DNA of 38,909 nt, taken from contig JAHEBQ010000061.1 of assembly GCA_024642205.1 (NCBI GenBank), positions 1-38,909 of the forward strand, given 5' to 3'. The stretch's first letter is position 1; the number at the start of each line of letters is the position of its first letter. Positions 1 through 8,794 of this stretch are shown in pieces. The stretch comes from Planctomycetaceae bacterium (GTDB lineage: Bacteria; Planctomycetota; Planctomycetia; Pirellulales; Pirellulaceae). The notes beneath the pieces are model-generated. The model had not been told where the DNA came from. It did no database searches and was given only the letters and a program-made list of their open reading frames with translations. Position numbers and translations under genes: made by a program.

Positions 1-906
1 CATCAGATCGATACAGCGAGGATACTCTCCGCTCGATCCACAAGATCCGAAAAGCTTGAGCTCACGCGTTACAACTTTTTGCAGCGGCAACTCGACGGTC
101 GGTTGCAAGTTCCCCACCAAACTGACTTGCCCGCCAAGTCGTACGCAGTCGATCGCCGTCTGCAAGGGTTGGGTATGACCGACGACTTCGACAGCAATGT
201 CTGCGCCGACGCCGTGGGTCAGGTTGTTGACTTCCGCGACCACGTCAACGGTTTGGGCGTTCAGCGATTCGGTGGCACCCAATTGGATTGCAAGTTCCAG
301 TTTGTCGTCGTCGACATCCACAGCGATGACTCGCCTGCAGCCGGCCACTTTAAGTGCCTGAACGACCAGTAATCCGATCATGCCCGTACCGACAACAATG
401 CCGGTGAAACCGGGTTTGATCTCCATCAGACCGACCGCATGTACCGCAACCGAAACCGGTTCGACCATGGCAGCGTATTCGAACGGCAATTCGTCTGGTA
501 TCGCATAGACGATATGCTGGGGAACAGTCACGAATTCTGCGAAACAACCCGCTTGCCGATACGCCTCACACGACACGCCCAACACCCGACGTGACGGACA
601 GAGGTTGTGTCTTCCCTGTTCGCAAGCAGGGCAGCGATCGCATGAAATCATCGAATCAAACGTCACTCGTTGACCTGTGGTGAAACGAGAGACGTTGGTG
701 CCTGTTTCGACGATAACACCAGACGCTTCATGCCCCATGACAAGCGGAGGAATACGTCGGCCGCTGCTGCCATCGTAGCCATGGACGTCGCTCCCGCAAA
801 TTCCACATGCGCGAACGGAGACCAAAATGTCGTTCGGACCGACCGCGGGTGGCTCGATGTCGACCAGTTCCAGTTTCTTGTACTCCGAAAGCAGCATCGC
901 GCGCAT
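1..906 (-). CDS. Zinc-dependent medium-chain alcohol/polyol dehydrogenase, 3' end cut by window edge
   Basis: Translating the minus strand from the ATG at 906 gives 302 uninterrupted codons that leave the window at base 1, so the C-terminus is missing. The start begins Met-Arg-Ala-Met; the second Met at 897 is an alternative. Catalytic zinc site residues of the MDR family are visible: Cys37 in CGICGSD, then His59-Glu60 in GHEASG. Four structural-zinc cysteines follow (Cys89, Cys92, Cys95, Cys103), then a Rossmann GTGMIG motif near residue 170. The family oxidises polyols, sugar acids or L-threonine with NAD(P)+ in the cytoplasm; the closest look is to sorbitol dehydrogenase or threonine dehydrogenase, and the substrate cannot be told. 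It lies about 100 bp downstream of a sulfatase on the same strand, so a role in using desulfated sugars is possible but is inference. Confidence 0.9.
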   Translation of the reverse strand, partial: MRAMLLSEYKKLELVDIEPPAVGPNDILVSVRACGICGSDVHGYDGSSGRRIPPLVMGHEASGVIVETGTNVSRFTTGQRVTFDSMISCDRCPACEQGRHNLCPSRRVLGVSCEAYRQAGCFAEFVTVPQHIVYAIPDELPFEYAAMVEPVSVAVHAVGLMEIKPGFTGIVVGTGMIGLLVVQALKVAGCRRVIAVDVDDDKLELAIQLGATESLNAQTVDVVAEVNNLTHGVGADIAVEVVGHTQPLQTAIDCVRLGGQVSLVGNLQPTVELPLQKVVTRELKLFGSCGSSGEYPRCIDLM

Positions 907-1006
907 GAATTTCTCGGGGGAAAACCTGTGTGTGAATGGAACATTATGATCTGGATGAGATTGATTCCCAACCTCCGGACAGGGCTGGCCGAACCGTTCG
1001 TTGTTG

Positions 1007-2503
1007 CTACTGGATCCCGTTTTTTTCCAAGTGTTCCTTGAACCACGGATTCACGGCGCCGGCCTGGGTCGCCGGATGGTAAGGTGCGTCATGCCGAGGC
1101 AATTCGAAACGAAAACGCGTCACCAGTTCGGCGTATTCGGGTTCGCTGGCAATGTTGTCCCACTCTTCGGGGTCACTGTGGTGATCGTACAATTCCTCTG
1201 AACCATCTTCATAGCGGATGTAGCGGTATCGGTCAGAACGCAAGGCATGACATTGTCTGGCATACGTCGTCAACGCTGCGAACTTCCAGTCCCGGTCGGG
1301 TTCGTCCATCAGGGGAACCAGGCTGCGCCCCTGATTGGACGGGTTGGGAGGGACGCCGCACAATTCTGTGAGCGTCGGGTAAATATCGAGCAGTTCAACT
1401 GGTTTGTCGATTCGCGTCCCGGCGACGGCTCGAGTGACCTTGCTAGTGCGGTTTGGAACGAACGTCATCGGAACGCGCGTCGATTCTTCCCACAAACTAT
1501 GTTTACTGACGCGGTTCTTTTCGCCCAGATGATAACCGTGGTCGGAAAACAGAATAACCACGGTGTTGTTTGCATAATCGCTGTTTTCCAAAGCGTCGAC
1601 GACCCGTCCGATTTGATGATCGACAAACAGGTTACACGCCAGATAGGCCTGAACACATTTCCGAAATTGCTCATTATGGTTGGCTTGAAGAAAATCGAGT
1701 TTCGGATATTTCGGCATTTCGTGAATCAATCGCGCGATCTCCGGCACATCGTCCAAGTCATCATTCTGGACGTTGGGAAGCAGGATTTCCTCCAGAGGAA
1801 ACGGGTCAAACCACTTCTGCGGGACATACCATGGCACGTGGGGGCGATGGAATCCGACAGCCAGAAAAAACGGTTTATGATGTTGCTGACCAAGCAAATT
1901 GACCGCCCAGTCCGCGGATTTGAAGTCGGACATTTTTTCATCGACATCGGGGAACGCTCCCCAGTCGGTTTGGGTTCCCGTCCAGGGGACCTTCGGAAGT
2001 TGATAGTTGAAACGCTGCTTGTTGGGAGGTTTGGGACCGGCGCCATCGAAATTTCCACCGTAATGATCAAACGCGACTTCCGCTCGATAGCCGTGGGTGA
2101 CCTTGCCGACCGCAAACGTCTCGTACCCGTGTTGGGCGAAGTACTCGGGCAGCAGATGGCCTTTAAAAAACGTTTCATCGGATTCCATCCGCTTGCCCGA
2201 GGGTTGCTGATACATTCCGGTAGTGTGTGGATATAGCCCGGAAAGCAACGATGCCCGGGAAGGACCGCAAATCGGGCCCTGGCAATGCGCATTGGTAAAT
2301 AACACGCCCCGAGCTGCCAAACGATCTATGTTCGGCGTTTTTGATTGCGGGTGCCCATCAAGACAGCCGACCCAGTCATTCAGGTCATCGACCGCGATGA
2401 ATAACACGTTGGGCTTCGTCTCATCCGCGATCGTCATTTCTGAAAATGCAAGCAAGACCGCGATGAAGCCAAGCAACAACCGGACGGAGATCTTTCGTTT
2501 CAT
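1007..2503 (-). CDS. Secreted sulfatase, iduronate-2-sulfatase-like
   Basis: A 498-residue type I sulfatase that hydrolyses sulfate esters, probably on polysaccharides, outside the cytoplasm. I chose the ATG at 2503 because it is preceded by an AAGGG ribosome site and gives a good signal peptide (basic MKRK, then a hydrophobic stretch ending near residue 27). Upstream in-frame codons back to 2569 look non-coding. Asp39-Asp40 in AVDDLNDW are metal ligands. Cys79 in ICGPSRASLLSG fits Cys-X-Pro-Ser-Arg, the site converted to formylglycine. Further family motifs are VGKVTH, GFHRPHVPW and SDHGYHLGEKN. The layout resembles iduronate-2-sulfatase-type enzymes abundant in marine planctomycetes; the real substrate is unknown. 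The dehydrogenase downstream may be co-transcribed. Confidence 0.93.
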   Translation of the reverse strand: MKRKISVRLLLGFIAVLLAFSEMTIADETKPNVLFIAVDDLNDWVGCLDGHPQSKTPNIDRLAARGVLFTNAHCQGPICGPSRASLLSGLYPHTTGMYQQPSGKRMESDETFFKGHLLPEYFAQHGYETFAVGKVTHGYRAEVAFDHYGGNFDGAGPKPPNKQRFNYQLPKVPWTGTQTDWGAFPDVDEKMSDFKSADWAVNLLGQQHHKPFFLAVGFHRPHVPWYVPQKWFDPFPLEEILLPNVQNDDLDDVPEIARLIHEMPKYPKLDFLQANHNEQFRKCVQAYLACNLFVDHQIGRVVDALENSDYANNTVVILFSDHGYHLGEKNRVSKHSLWEESTRVPMTFVPNRTSKVTRAVAGTRIDKPVELLDIYPTLTELCGVPPNPSNQGRSLVPLMDEPDRDWKFAALTTYARQCHALRSDRYRYIRYEDGSEELYDHHSDPEEWDNIASEPEYAELVTRFRFELPRHDAPYHPATQAGAVNPWFKEHLEKNGIQ

Positions 2504-2996
2504 CGCCGCTACCCTTGATCTCTGGTGACACTTTGCCTGAGTCAGATTATCCGATTGTCGATGTTTCATTCCGGAGTTTCCTACATTCTCAATTCTGTTC
2601 CCTTGGCGACCCGCCCGGATTCATCCATAACACTATGACCGATCCTACCAGATTCAGTCAGCGGTTGTTCGTGGATTCAGTATTCGAGGGGATTTCCGGC
2701 TCCTCGCGCCCAGAAATGTTTTTGGCCAACGAATGACCGGAAGGAGTCGTTGTAAGATCGGAGAATCGAGGCACCGGCGTTTTGTAATTGCTTCCGGCGT
2801 AACCCGCTCTCATGTTCGTCGCGATCATCCATCACTGGCGAGAAAAAGAGAATTCGATTCGTTTCGCGAAATCCGTTACATCATCGCGAACGATTGCTGG
2901 CAGATGCACGCCAAGATATTGGCCGTACCTCTGGCTGAGTGGAAGTTTAGAAATTATCGTGTTGTGAAATCAATGTCCAACAATCGAGGAGCCATG
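2504..2996. other. Divergent intergenic region between sulfatase and lactonase genes
   Basis: About 490 bp separate the two divergent starts, so both promoters should lie here. An open frame continues upstream of the lactonase start to 2733, but its translation is basic, lacks recognisable domain features, and is followed by a proper ribosome site and signal peptide. I treat it as non-coding. I could not pick out a convincing promoter or operator. Confidence 0.5.
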
Positions 2997-4184
2997 ATGT
3001 ACTTCTTGCCGGTTCATACGGATCGCCGTCACATTCAGGCGATAGACGCGGTGACGGGTTTTCGGGCCATGTTGGCGACGGTCGGAGTTTTGTGGTTCGT
3101 TTTGACAGCCGCCGCAGACGAGGTCGACGTCTGGATTGGAACCGGGAATGTGGGGATTTATCACCTCCGTCTTGACACGGAAAAAGGCACAATGACTTCG
3201 CCAGCAATCGTCTCCGAGACACAGGGAGCTGGCTTCCTGGCAATGCATCCCAACGGTCACCTCCTTTATTCGACGGATCGCGCGAACAAGGGTGGTGTCA
3301 CCGCATTTGAGATTAGTACTGTCGGAGTCCGAACGGCGGAAGACAAATACCGGCTGGTTAAACTCAATTCCCAATCGACAGGCGATGGTGGAGCGGCATG
3401 TGTCGGAATCGATAGAGCGGGCAAGGTCTTGATGTCAGCCCAATATGGTGGCGGTTCGGTTTCGACATACTTACTGAAATCTGATGGACGTCTCGACCGT
3501 CGCGTCGAAACCATCGAGCACGGGGCGGGTTCCGGTGTGGTTGCCGATCGCCAGGAGTCGTCACATCCTCATTGGGTGGGGACCAGCCCTGACAACCGTT
3601 TTTTGATGGTGCCGGACCTCGGTCTGGACCGCGTCGTGGTTTATGAACTGGATTCCGAAACGGCAAAACTGAAACATCATTCCAGAATCGAGGTTCCACC
3701 AGGCTCAGGCCCTCGTCACATGAAATTCCATACCACGGGAAAATATGTCTACGTACTCAACGAGTTGGCGATGACAGTCAGCGTATTTGAATACGATGCC
3801 ACCAACGCGGATTTCAAGAATATTCAGCTGGTTGAGACCTTACCCGAGGACCAGAAAGACAAACATTTGAACTCGGCCGCAGAAATTCGTGTTCACCCGA
3901 CTGGACGTTTTGTCTATGCGTCGAACCGTGGCCACGATTCGATTACCGTTTTCTCCGTTGATCCGGAAACCGGCAAACTCACGTTGGTGGAGCGGGAGCC
4001 TGTTCGGGGTTGTTTTCCACGAAACTTCAACATCGACCCGTCGGGGAAATGGCTGATCGCAGCGGGGCAATATTCCAATACGCTGTCGTTGTTCGAAATC
4101 GACCAGGAATCGGGGGAATTGACATCGACCCGCAAAGTCGTCAACGCGCCAGCTCCAATCTGCGTCGTGTTTGCTCCGGAGTAG
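2997..4184 (+). CDS. Exported lactonase-family seven-bladed beta-propeller (6-phosphogluconolactonase/YbhE type)
   Basis: A 395-residue protein of the lactonase family (PF10282 type). The ATG at 2997 has a GAGGAG ribosome site five bases upstream; the adjacent ATG at 2994 is nearly as good. A hydrophobic segment around residues 25-39, ending TAAADE, looks like a signal sequence with a long n-region, so the protein is probably periplasmic. An internal ATG at 3069 would give a more ordinary signal peptide. Repeating blades of the type GKYVYVLNE, GRFVYASNRGHDSITVFSVD and GKWLIAAGQ run to the C-terminus, which ends in the typical PAPICVVF. Cytoplasmic relatives hydrolyse 6-phosphogluconolactone, but an exported copy more likely acts on another lactone or has a binding role. 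No partner gene is evident nearby. Confidence 0.88.
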   Translation: MYFLPVHTDRRHIQAIDAVTGFRAMLATVGVLWFVLTAAADEVDVWIGTGNVGIYHLRLDTEKGTMTSPAIVSETQGAGFLAMHPNGHLLYSTDRANKGGVTAFEISTVGVRTAEDKYRLVKLNSQSTGDGGAACVGIDRAGKVLMSAQYGGGSVSTYLLKSDGRLDRRVETIEHGAGSGVVADRQESSHPHWVGTSPDNRFLMVPDLGLDRVVVYELDSETAKLKHHSRIEVPPGSGPRHMKFHTTGKYVYVLNELAMTVSVFEYDATNADFKNIQLVETLPEDQKDKHLNSAAEIRVHPTGRFVYASNRGHDSITVFSVDPETGKLTLVEREPVRGCFPRNFNIDPSGKWLIAAGQYSNTLSLFEIDQESGELTSTRKVVNAPAPICVVFAPE

Positions 4185-4492
4185 TTCAATCGCCACGGCT
4201 GGGAAGGATCTCCCGATTGGTGGAACTGGATTTTTCTAGTCCCCACGGCCCCAATTGGGATCCTAACGCCAGCAATTCCGCCGCTGCTTCGATTGATTCA
4301 TGGCGCAATTGGCCTGGTTGGGGCATTCAAGGTTGAGTGTTCGACGGCGATCAATTATCTTGACTCCTTCTGAAACGGGCGCCGACCGGACTTCATCGCC
4401 GGCTGGGATCAAGCGAAGGCTGTTAAGTCCGATTGCCCGGAATGACCCGAAACCCGATTGAACTGTTTACCGGTGCAGAAGCACCGACCCCA
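4185..4492. other. Intergenic region upstream of the ABC-F gene
   Basis: About 308 bp with no supported gene. It holds a perfect small hairpin at 4471-4486 (6-bp arms CGGTGC/GCACCG around AGAA), ending six bases before the chosen ABC-F start. Nothing else was recognised. Confidence 0.5.
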
Positions 4493-6262
4493 ATGGCCGT
4501 ACTTTTTCAAATTCGAAATGCCTACTTGAGCTATGGTGACCAGGTTTTGCTGGACAATGCTGAAGCCACGATAACCGACGAAGCAAAAATCGGATTTGTC
4601 GGACGCAACGGCGCAGGCAAATCGACGCTCTTGCGGGTTTTGCTCGGTGAGGAAGAGCTGGATGCCGGGGAAGTCATTCGCCACCCGAATTTGCGGGTGG
4701 GATATCTTCGGCAGCATGATCCGTTCGCCGCCGGCGAGTCGGCGCTGGATTTTCTCATGCGTGACAGCGAACAGCCGGATTGGAAGTGCGGCGAAGTCGC
4801 GGGCCGGTTTGAGATCAAGGGCGATTATTTGTATGGTCCCGTCAAGTCGCTCTCGGGTGGTTGGCAGACGCGTGTCAAACTTGCGGCATTGCTGCTGCAC
4901 GAACCGAACTTGCTTTTGCTTGACGAACCAACAAACTTTCTGGATTTACGAACGCAAATATTGCTTGAACATTTTCTCATTTCGTTTCGGGAAGCCTGCC
5001 TGATTGTCTCCCACGATCGCACGTTTCTCAAATCCACGTGCGATCATACCCTCGATCTTACGCGTGGCAAGCTGACGATGTATCCGGGAAAAATTGCCCA
5101 GTTTCTTGACTACCAGGCTGAACGCCGGGAGCAGGCGATTCGCGAAAACGTCTCGACCGCGGCGAAGCAGCGGCAACTGGAAAAATTTATTGCCAAGAAC
5201 AAAGCCGGCGCAAACACCGCCAGCCAGGCCCGTTCGAAACAGAAACAACTTGATCGCTTGAAGCTTAACGAGATCGCGACAAACGAGAAAACGGCTTACA
5301 TCCAGGCACCGGTTGTTGAGCCCAGGCAAGGTGCGGCGGTCCGATGTGAAGATCTGGCAATCGGATACGCCGATCATCGGGTTGCCGAAGAGATCAATAT
5401 CGAGATTGAGCATCAACAGCGAGCCGCGATTGTTGGAGACAACGGCCAGGGAAAAACAACGTTGCTTCGTTCGCTGGTCGGGTCGCTTGAACCACTCGAT
5501 GGCAACATCCGATGGGGGCACAACTGTTCGATTGGAACGTATGCCCAGCACGTTTATTCGACGTTGCCTCCGGAAGATACCGTTCTGGAGTATCTTGAAC
5601 ATCAGGCACTCAAAGGCACGACGGATCAACAGATTCTGGCCGTGGCCGGTTCGCTGTTGTTTCGCGACGACCACGTTCAGAAAAAAATCAAAGTCCTCTC
5701 CGGTGGCGAGCGTGCACGATTGTGCATGGCCGGACTGCTGCTTGGCGATTACAACATTCTCGTGCTTGATGAACCTGGTAACCATCTGGATGTCGAAACC
5801 GTAGAAGCCCTTGCCGAGGCCCTGCTGGCGTACAAAGGGACGGTCATATTCACGGCCCACGATCGACATTTCGTCAAACGTGTTGCCACGTCGATCCTGG
5901 AAGTCCGCGATGGGACCGCAAAAAATTACCTCGGCGATTACGAAGATTACCTGTACTACATCAATAAAGAGATTGAGGAAGGGGAACGGGAAGCGGCGAA
6001 CGCGAGGATGGCGAGTTCTCCACCCGAGGGAAAGTTACGAAGTGTCGAGAAAACACTGACGCAGAACGAACTGCGTGAGCAGAAAAAAGTGATCAAATCG
6101 ATTGAACGCAAGATCGCGCGTCTTGATGACGAAAGGAAGTCGCTCAACGAAAAAATGCTCAAGACTACCAACCCGGAGGAAGCATTGAAACTTCACCATC
6201 AAATTGAGTCGATCGCCCGGGAATTGAGCGAGGCCGAAGAGGAATGGCTGGAGCTGAACTAG
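4493..6262 (+). CDS. ABC-F family ATPase (Uup/YheS-like)
   Basis: A 589-residue soluble protein with two fused ABC ATPase domains and no membrane segments, as in ABC-F translation factors that bind the ribosome. Domain 1 has Walker A GRNGAGKST, signature LSGGWQTR, Walker B LLLLDEPTNFLD and switch SHDRTFL. A charged linker follows, with KQKQLDRL near its end. Domain 2 has GDNGQGKTT, LSGGERARL, VLDEPGNHLD and TAHDRHF. A charged C-terminal coiled coil of about 90 residues follows, as in Uup. The start is the ATG at 4493 because MAVLFQIRNAYL aligns in register with the E. coli Uup N-terminus; upstream TTG 4433 and ATG 4442 would add non-homologous residues. Gly replaces the usual Thr in the second Walker B region (EPGNH). 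The exact ABC-F subfamily is not decided. Confidence 0.92.
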   Translation: MAVLFQIRNAYLSYGDQVLLDNAEATITDEAKIGFVGRNGAGKSTLLRVLLGEEELDAGEVIRHPNLRVGYLRQHDPFAAGESALDFLMRDSEQPDWKCGEVAGRFEIKGDYLYGPVKSLSGGWQTRVKLAALLLHEPNLLLLDEPTNFLDLRTQILLEHFLISFREACLIVSHDRTFLKSTCDHTLDLTRGKLTMYPGKIAQFLDYQAERREQAIRENVSTAAKQRQLEKFIAKNKAGANTASQARSKQKQLDRLKLNEIATNEKTAYIQAPVVEPRQGAAVRCEDLAIGYADHRVAEEINIEIEHQQRAAIVGDNGQGKTTLLRSLVGSLEPLDGNIRWGHNCSIGTYAQHVYSTLPPEDTVLEYLEHQALKGTTDQQILAVAGSLLFRDDHVQKKIKVLSGGERARLCMAGLLLGDYNILVLDEPGNHLDVETVEALAEALLAYKGTVIFTAHDRHFVKRVATSILEVRDGTAKNYLGDYEDYLYYINKEIEEGEREAANARMASSPPEGKLRSVEKTLTQNELREQKKVIKSIERKIARLDDERKSLNEKMLKTTNPEEALKLHHQIESIARELSEAEEEWLELN

Positions 6263-6569
6263 AATTGGCGACTCCGAATCAGGCGTCGAGTTCCTCCGGT
6301 TGAATCCGACATGGTCGACCTGGTTCGTTTGCGTGCCGTCGCGAGGCAGGCGAAATGAATGAACAGAATTGTTGTGATGTCCAAATTGGCGTGAATCACG
6401 GTCGGGCTGTCATCGCTTTCGGGCCCACGGTTACATTACCCTTTCGGTACTGTTTCGATCCGGAAAGAAATCCTTAGAATGGGGCCGTGCTGGAAATCTG
6501 AATTCGGATGGCACTGGTCAAATGAAACACAAGCGAGCGCCTGGCGCCGCTGCTACCGCTGGAAGACTC
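6263..6569. other. Intergenic region between ABC-F and CopD-like genes
   Basis: About 307 bp on a plus-plus gene boundary. I see no gene and no clear terminator. It presumably carries the promoter of the membrane protein that follows, but no convincing -35/-10 pair stands out. Confidence 0.45.
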
Positions 6570-7127
6570 ATGGAACTCACAGAAATCCTGGCACTCATTT
6601 CACGCTGGCTACACATTGTTCCCGCGATCATTTTTGTCGGTGGCACATTGTTCATGCGTTTGTCACTTGTCCCGGCAGCCACTGAGTCCGGTGCACCAGA
6701 GGAACTCCGTGAGTCGATCCGTCGGCGGTGGTCCAAACTCGTAATGGTCTCTGTCCTGTTGCTTCTTGTCAGCGGACTTTACAACACAGCGATCAAGGCG
6801 ATGGGTTTTGAGCTATCCGGAGTTTACAACACGTTGCTTTTGATCAAGATCGTCTTGGCCCTGGCCGTGTTTTACCTCGCGGCAGTATTATCTGGCCGGA
6901 GTGCCACGGCTCAGAGATTCCGCGAGCGCGAAACCCATTGGCTGAATGTCCTCTGTGTCCTGATGATCGCCATCGTGATGATCGCCGGCTACATGAAGAT
7001 GAATTCCAGTGAATTCAAAAAGAAAGTCAAACCAGTTATCGGATCTGTCAAGGCGATCCCTGACAGCAGTGATGAGATCGCGGCACGCGACGCCGGTTGG
7101 CCAGGGGTTCGATTTCCAGGAAGTTGA
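6570..7127 (+). CDS. Four-helix integral membrane protein, CopD-like
   Basis: A 185-residue membrane protein. The ATG at 6570 follows GGAAG at a suitable distance; the open frame extends upstream to 6522, but those residues are polar and lack support. Four hydrophobic segments are visible: about residues 3-30, 53-75, 87-110 and 127-147. The first contains Trp-Leu-His followed by a Gly-Gly pair (RWLHIVPAIIFVGG), the signature of CopD-related and other small haem- or copper-associated membrane proteins. The C-terminal tail of about 40 residues is hydrophilic. By analogy it could bind haem or a metal at the conserved His, but the function is not established. It stands alone between an ABC-F gene and phoH. 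Confidence 0.7.
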   Translation: MELTEILALISRWLHIVPAIIFVGGTLFMRLSLVPAATESGAPEELRESIRRRWSKLVMVSVLLLLVSGLYNTAIKAMGFELSGVYNTLLLIKIVLALAVFYLAAVLSGRSATAQRFRERETHWLNVLCVLMIAIVMIAGYMKMNSSEFKKKVKPVIGSVKAIPDSSDEIAARDAGWPGVRFPGS

Positions 7128-7729
7128 ACTTGTGGATGATTGACCATTCAAGCCGGATTAGACTAGAGCCGGGTTATGGTTCGATGCCCAGACTGTTTTC
7201 ACTTCAATTAGATTCCCGGGGAATCGTTCTGACTCAGGTCTCGCTTTTGCGAGCTGGAGGAATGAATGAATTCGAGTCCTTGGTTGACTCCTCAAAACAT
7301 CAAGACCCGATTCGAATCCTGGCGGGTTGCCAGCAATACCTGCAAATCGTGAGGTTCGGCCGCCCGGAAAAAAGTCTGTCCTTTATAATGGGAGAATTGA
7401 GGAAAACAGCCTTGCGGTTGTACCGGTTTTTCGAGTTTTTCAGGAGCTTCCGAATCAAACAACCAGATGACGACTTGAACCGGGATAATCGGCACGCTAA
7501 TTTCAGGGCGAACCAAATCGTAAACGGCACGTCCTAAGGGATTAGCTATAATTAGCCTGGTGTCGCATCCTTGTTGGAGGGGTCCCGAATTGGAAAGCGG
7601 TTCCGAGGAACGGGCATCACAGTTATGACGAAACTTCAATCGAAATCACATCCAGTTCATACCAACGTCGACAATAACTGTCCTTATTCCTGGTTGCAGG
7701 TGCGGTGTAAACAAGCCACTGCCTTATGA
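7128..7729. other. 600-bp gap before phoH, possibly with one small gene
   Basis: No recognisable gene. Both strands carry open frames here. The more protein-like is minus strand 7292-7639 (115 codons from a TTG), with fairly natural codon use and a stretch reading RAVYDLVRPEISVPIIPVQ. It has no ATG start near a ribosome site and no family I know. It may be a small hypothetical gene, a decayed gene or chance. The plus-strand frame 7097-7537 overlaps the preceding gene and looks less protein-like. Confidence 0.4.
7292..7639 (-). CDS. Possible small hypothetical protein (low confidence)
   Basis: A minus-strand frame of 115 codons. I do not recognise it. Its middle part, with alternating hydrophobic and charged residues (VVIWLFDSEAPEKLEK), looks more like real protein than most open frames here, and its third-codon positions resemble those of neighbouring genes. 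The only start giving full length is TTG at 7639; internal GTG codons give shorter versions. There is no signal peptide or membrane segment. It would be transcribed away from phoH. Equally it could be a gene remnant or chance. Confidence 0.25.
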   Translation of the reverse strand: MKFRHNCDARSSEPLSNSGPLQQGCDTRLIIANPLGRAVYDLVRPEISVPIIPVQVVIWLFDSEAPEKLEKPVQPQGCFPQFSHYKGQTFFRAAEPHDLQVLLATRQDSNRVLMF

Positions 7730-8686
7730 ATGACTGAAGCGACAATCTCATCGGTCGAACAACAGTTCGTCTTACCACTTTTCGGTGCGAAGGATCAGCA
7801 CCTACGCAGGCTTCGTGATAAGTTCGAAGTCAACATCACTCACCGCAACGGTCAGGTCCGAATCTCCGGTGAGAGCAAACAGGCGGTCGCCCAGGCGACT
7901 GACGCGATCGAACAGCTTACTGAAATCGTGCGTCGCAAGGGCAATCTGACGCCCGAGTTGTTTGACGAAACGATCGCCCGAATCACTGGCGAAGCGGCTC
8001 CCCGAAAATCAATTGAGTCGATTGAGACGCTTCAGGTCGGCAAGGAAATCCGTCCTCGCACTCCGGGTCAGGCAAACTACGTCGACATGATGCGCAAAAG
8101 CGATCTTGTATTTGCGGTCGGACCGGCGGGCTCCGGCAAGACCTATCTGGCGGTTGCAATGGCGGTCGACGCCTTGAAAAACCAGCGCGTTCGCAAGATC
8201 ATCCTGGTACGACCTGCCGTCGAAGCTGGTGAAAGTCTTGGTTTCCTGCCCGGCGACCTGCAGGCGAAAATCAACCCTTACTTGCGACCGTTGCTCGATG
8301 CGATCCACGAAATGATTGGTTTTGACCAAGTGCAACAATTGATCCAACGCGACGTGATCGAAGTCTGCCCGCTGGCCTATATGCGTGGCCGGACTCTCAA
8401 CGAAGCGTTCATCATTCTTGACGAGGCCCAAAATACAACGATTGCCCAGATGAAAATGTTCTTGACGCGAATGGGCAACGCTTCGAAAATTGTGGTATCC
8501 GGTGATCAAACGCAAGTTGATCTGCCACCCCGAACCAAGAGTGGCCTGATTGATGCACTTCGACGGTTGGAAAAAATTGAAGGTGTCGGGGTCGTCCATC
8601 TGACGACGGAGGATATCATTCGTCACCGCTTGGTAACCGACATTGTCCGGGCCTACGAGGCTGACTCTGACAAAAGATTGCATTGA
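7730..8686 (+). CDS. phoH: PhoH-like ATPase (YbeZ type)
   Basis: A 318-residue cytoplasmic ATPase of the PhoH/YbeZ family, linked to RNA handling and ribosome maturation together with YbeY. The N-terminal 70 residues form a KH-like region (LRRLRDKFEVNITHRNGQV). The ATPase part follows, with Walker A GPAGSGKT at 131-138, the PhoH-specific block RPAVEAGESLGFLPGD at about 161-176, Walker B IILDEAQN at 228-235 and GDQTQVDLP at about 258-266. Length and order match the family. It is the first gene of a plus-strand cluster with a 7TM-HD gene, ybeY and a CorC-like gene. Close relatives of this arrangement are well known in Firmicutes (phoH, HD-domain gene, ybeY), which supports the assignment. Confidence 0.95.
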   Translation: MTEATISSVEQQFVLPLFGAKDQHLRRLRDKFEVNITHRNGQVRISGESKQAVAQATDAIEQLTEIVRRKGNLTPELFDETIARITGEAAPRKSIESIETLQVGKEIRPRTPGQANYVDMMRKSDLVFAVGPAGSGKTYLAVAMAVDALKNQRVRKIILVRPAVEAGESLGFLPGDLQAKINPYLRPLLDAIHEMIGFDQVQQLIQRDVIEVCPLAYMRGRTLNEAFIILDEAQNTTIAQMKMFLTRMGNASKIVVSGDQTQVDLPPRTKSGLIDALRRLEKIEGVGVVHLTTEDIIRHRLVTDIVRAYEADSDKRLH

Positions 8687-8794
8687 ATCCAGTTGAACGC
8701 CACATTCCTCAATCCCGGCCCGATGAGCGACTAAACGCCTGTTGCGCGGTATTCCAGTTTTGCGATCGAATCTAATCGAAAGTCAATCAAAACG

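Noticed and set aside
1247..2236. Plus-strand open frame of 329 codons opposite the first sulfatase
   Set aside because: Antisense shadow of a well-supported gene.
2733..2993. N-terminal extension of the lactonase frame
   Set aside because: It would bury the signal sequence more than 100 residues inside the protein; a strong ribosome site precedes 2997.
7300..7335. tRNA T-arm-like sequence ATTCGAATCCTGG
   Set aside because: No acceptor stem, anticodon arm or D arm can be built around it.
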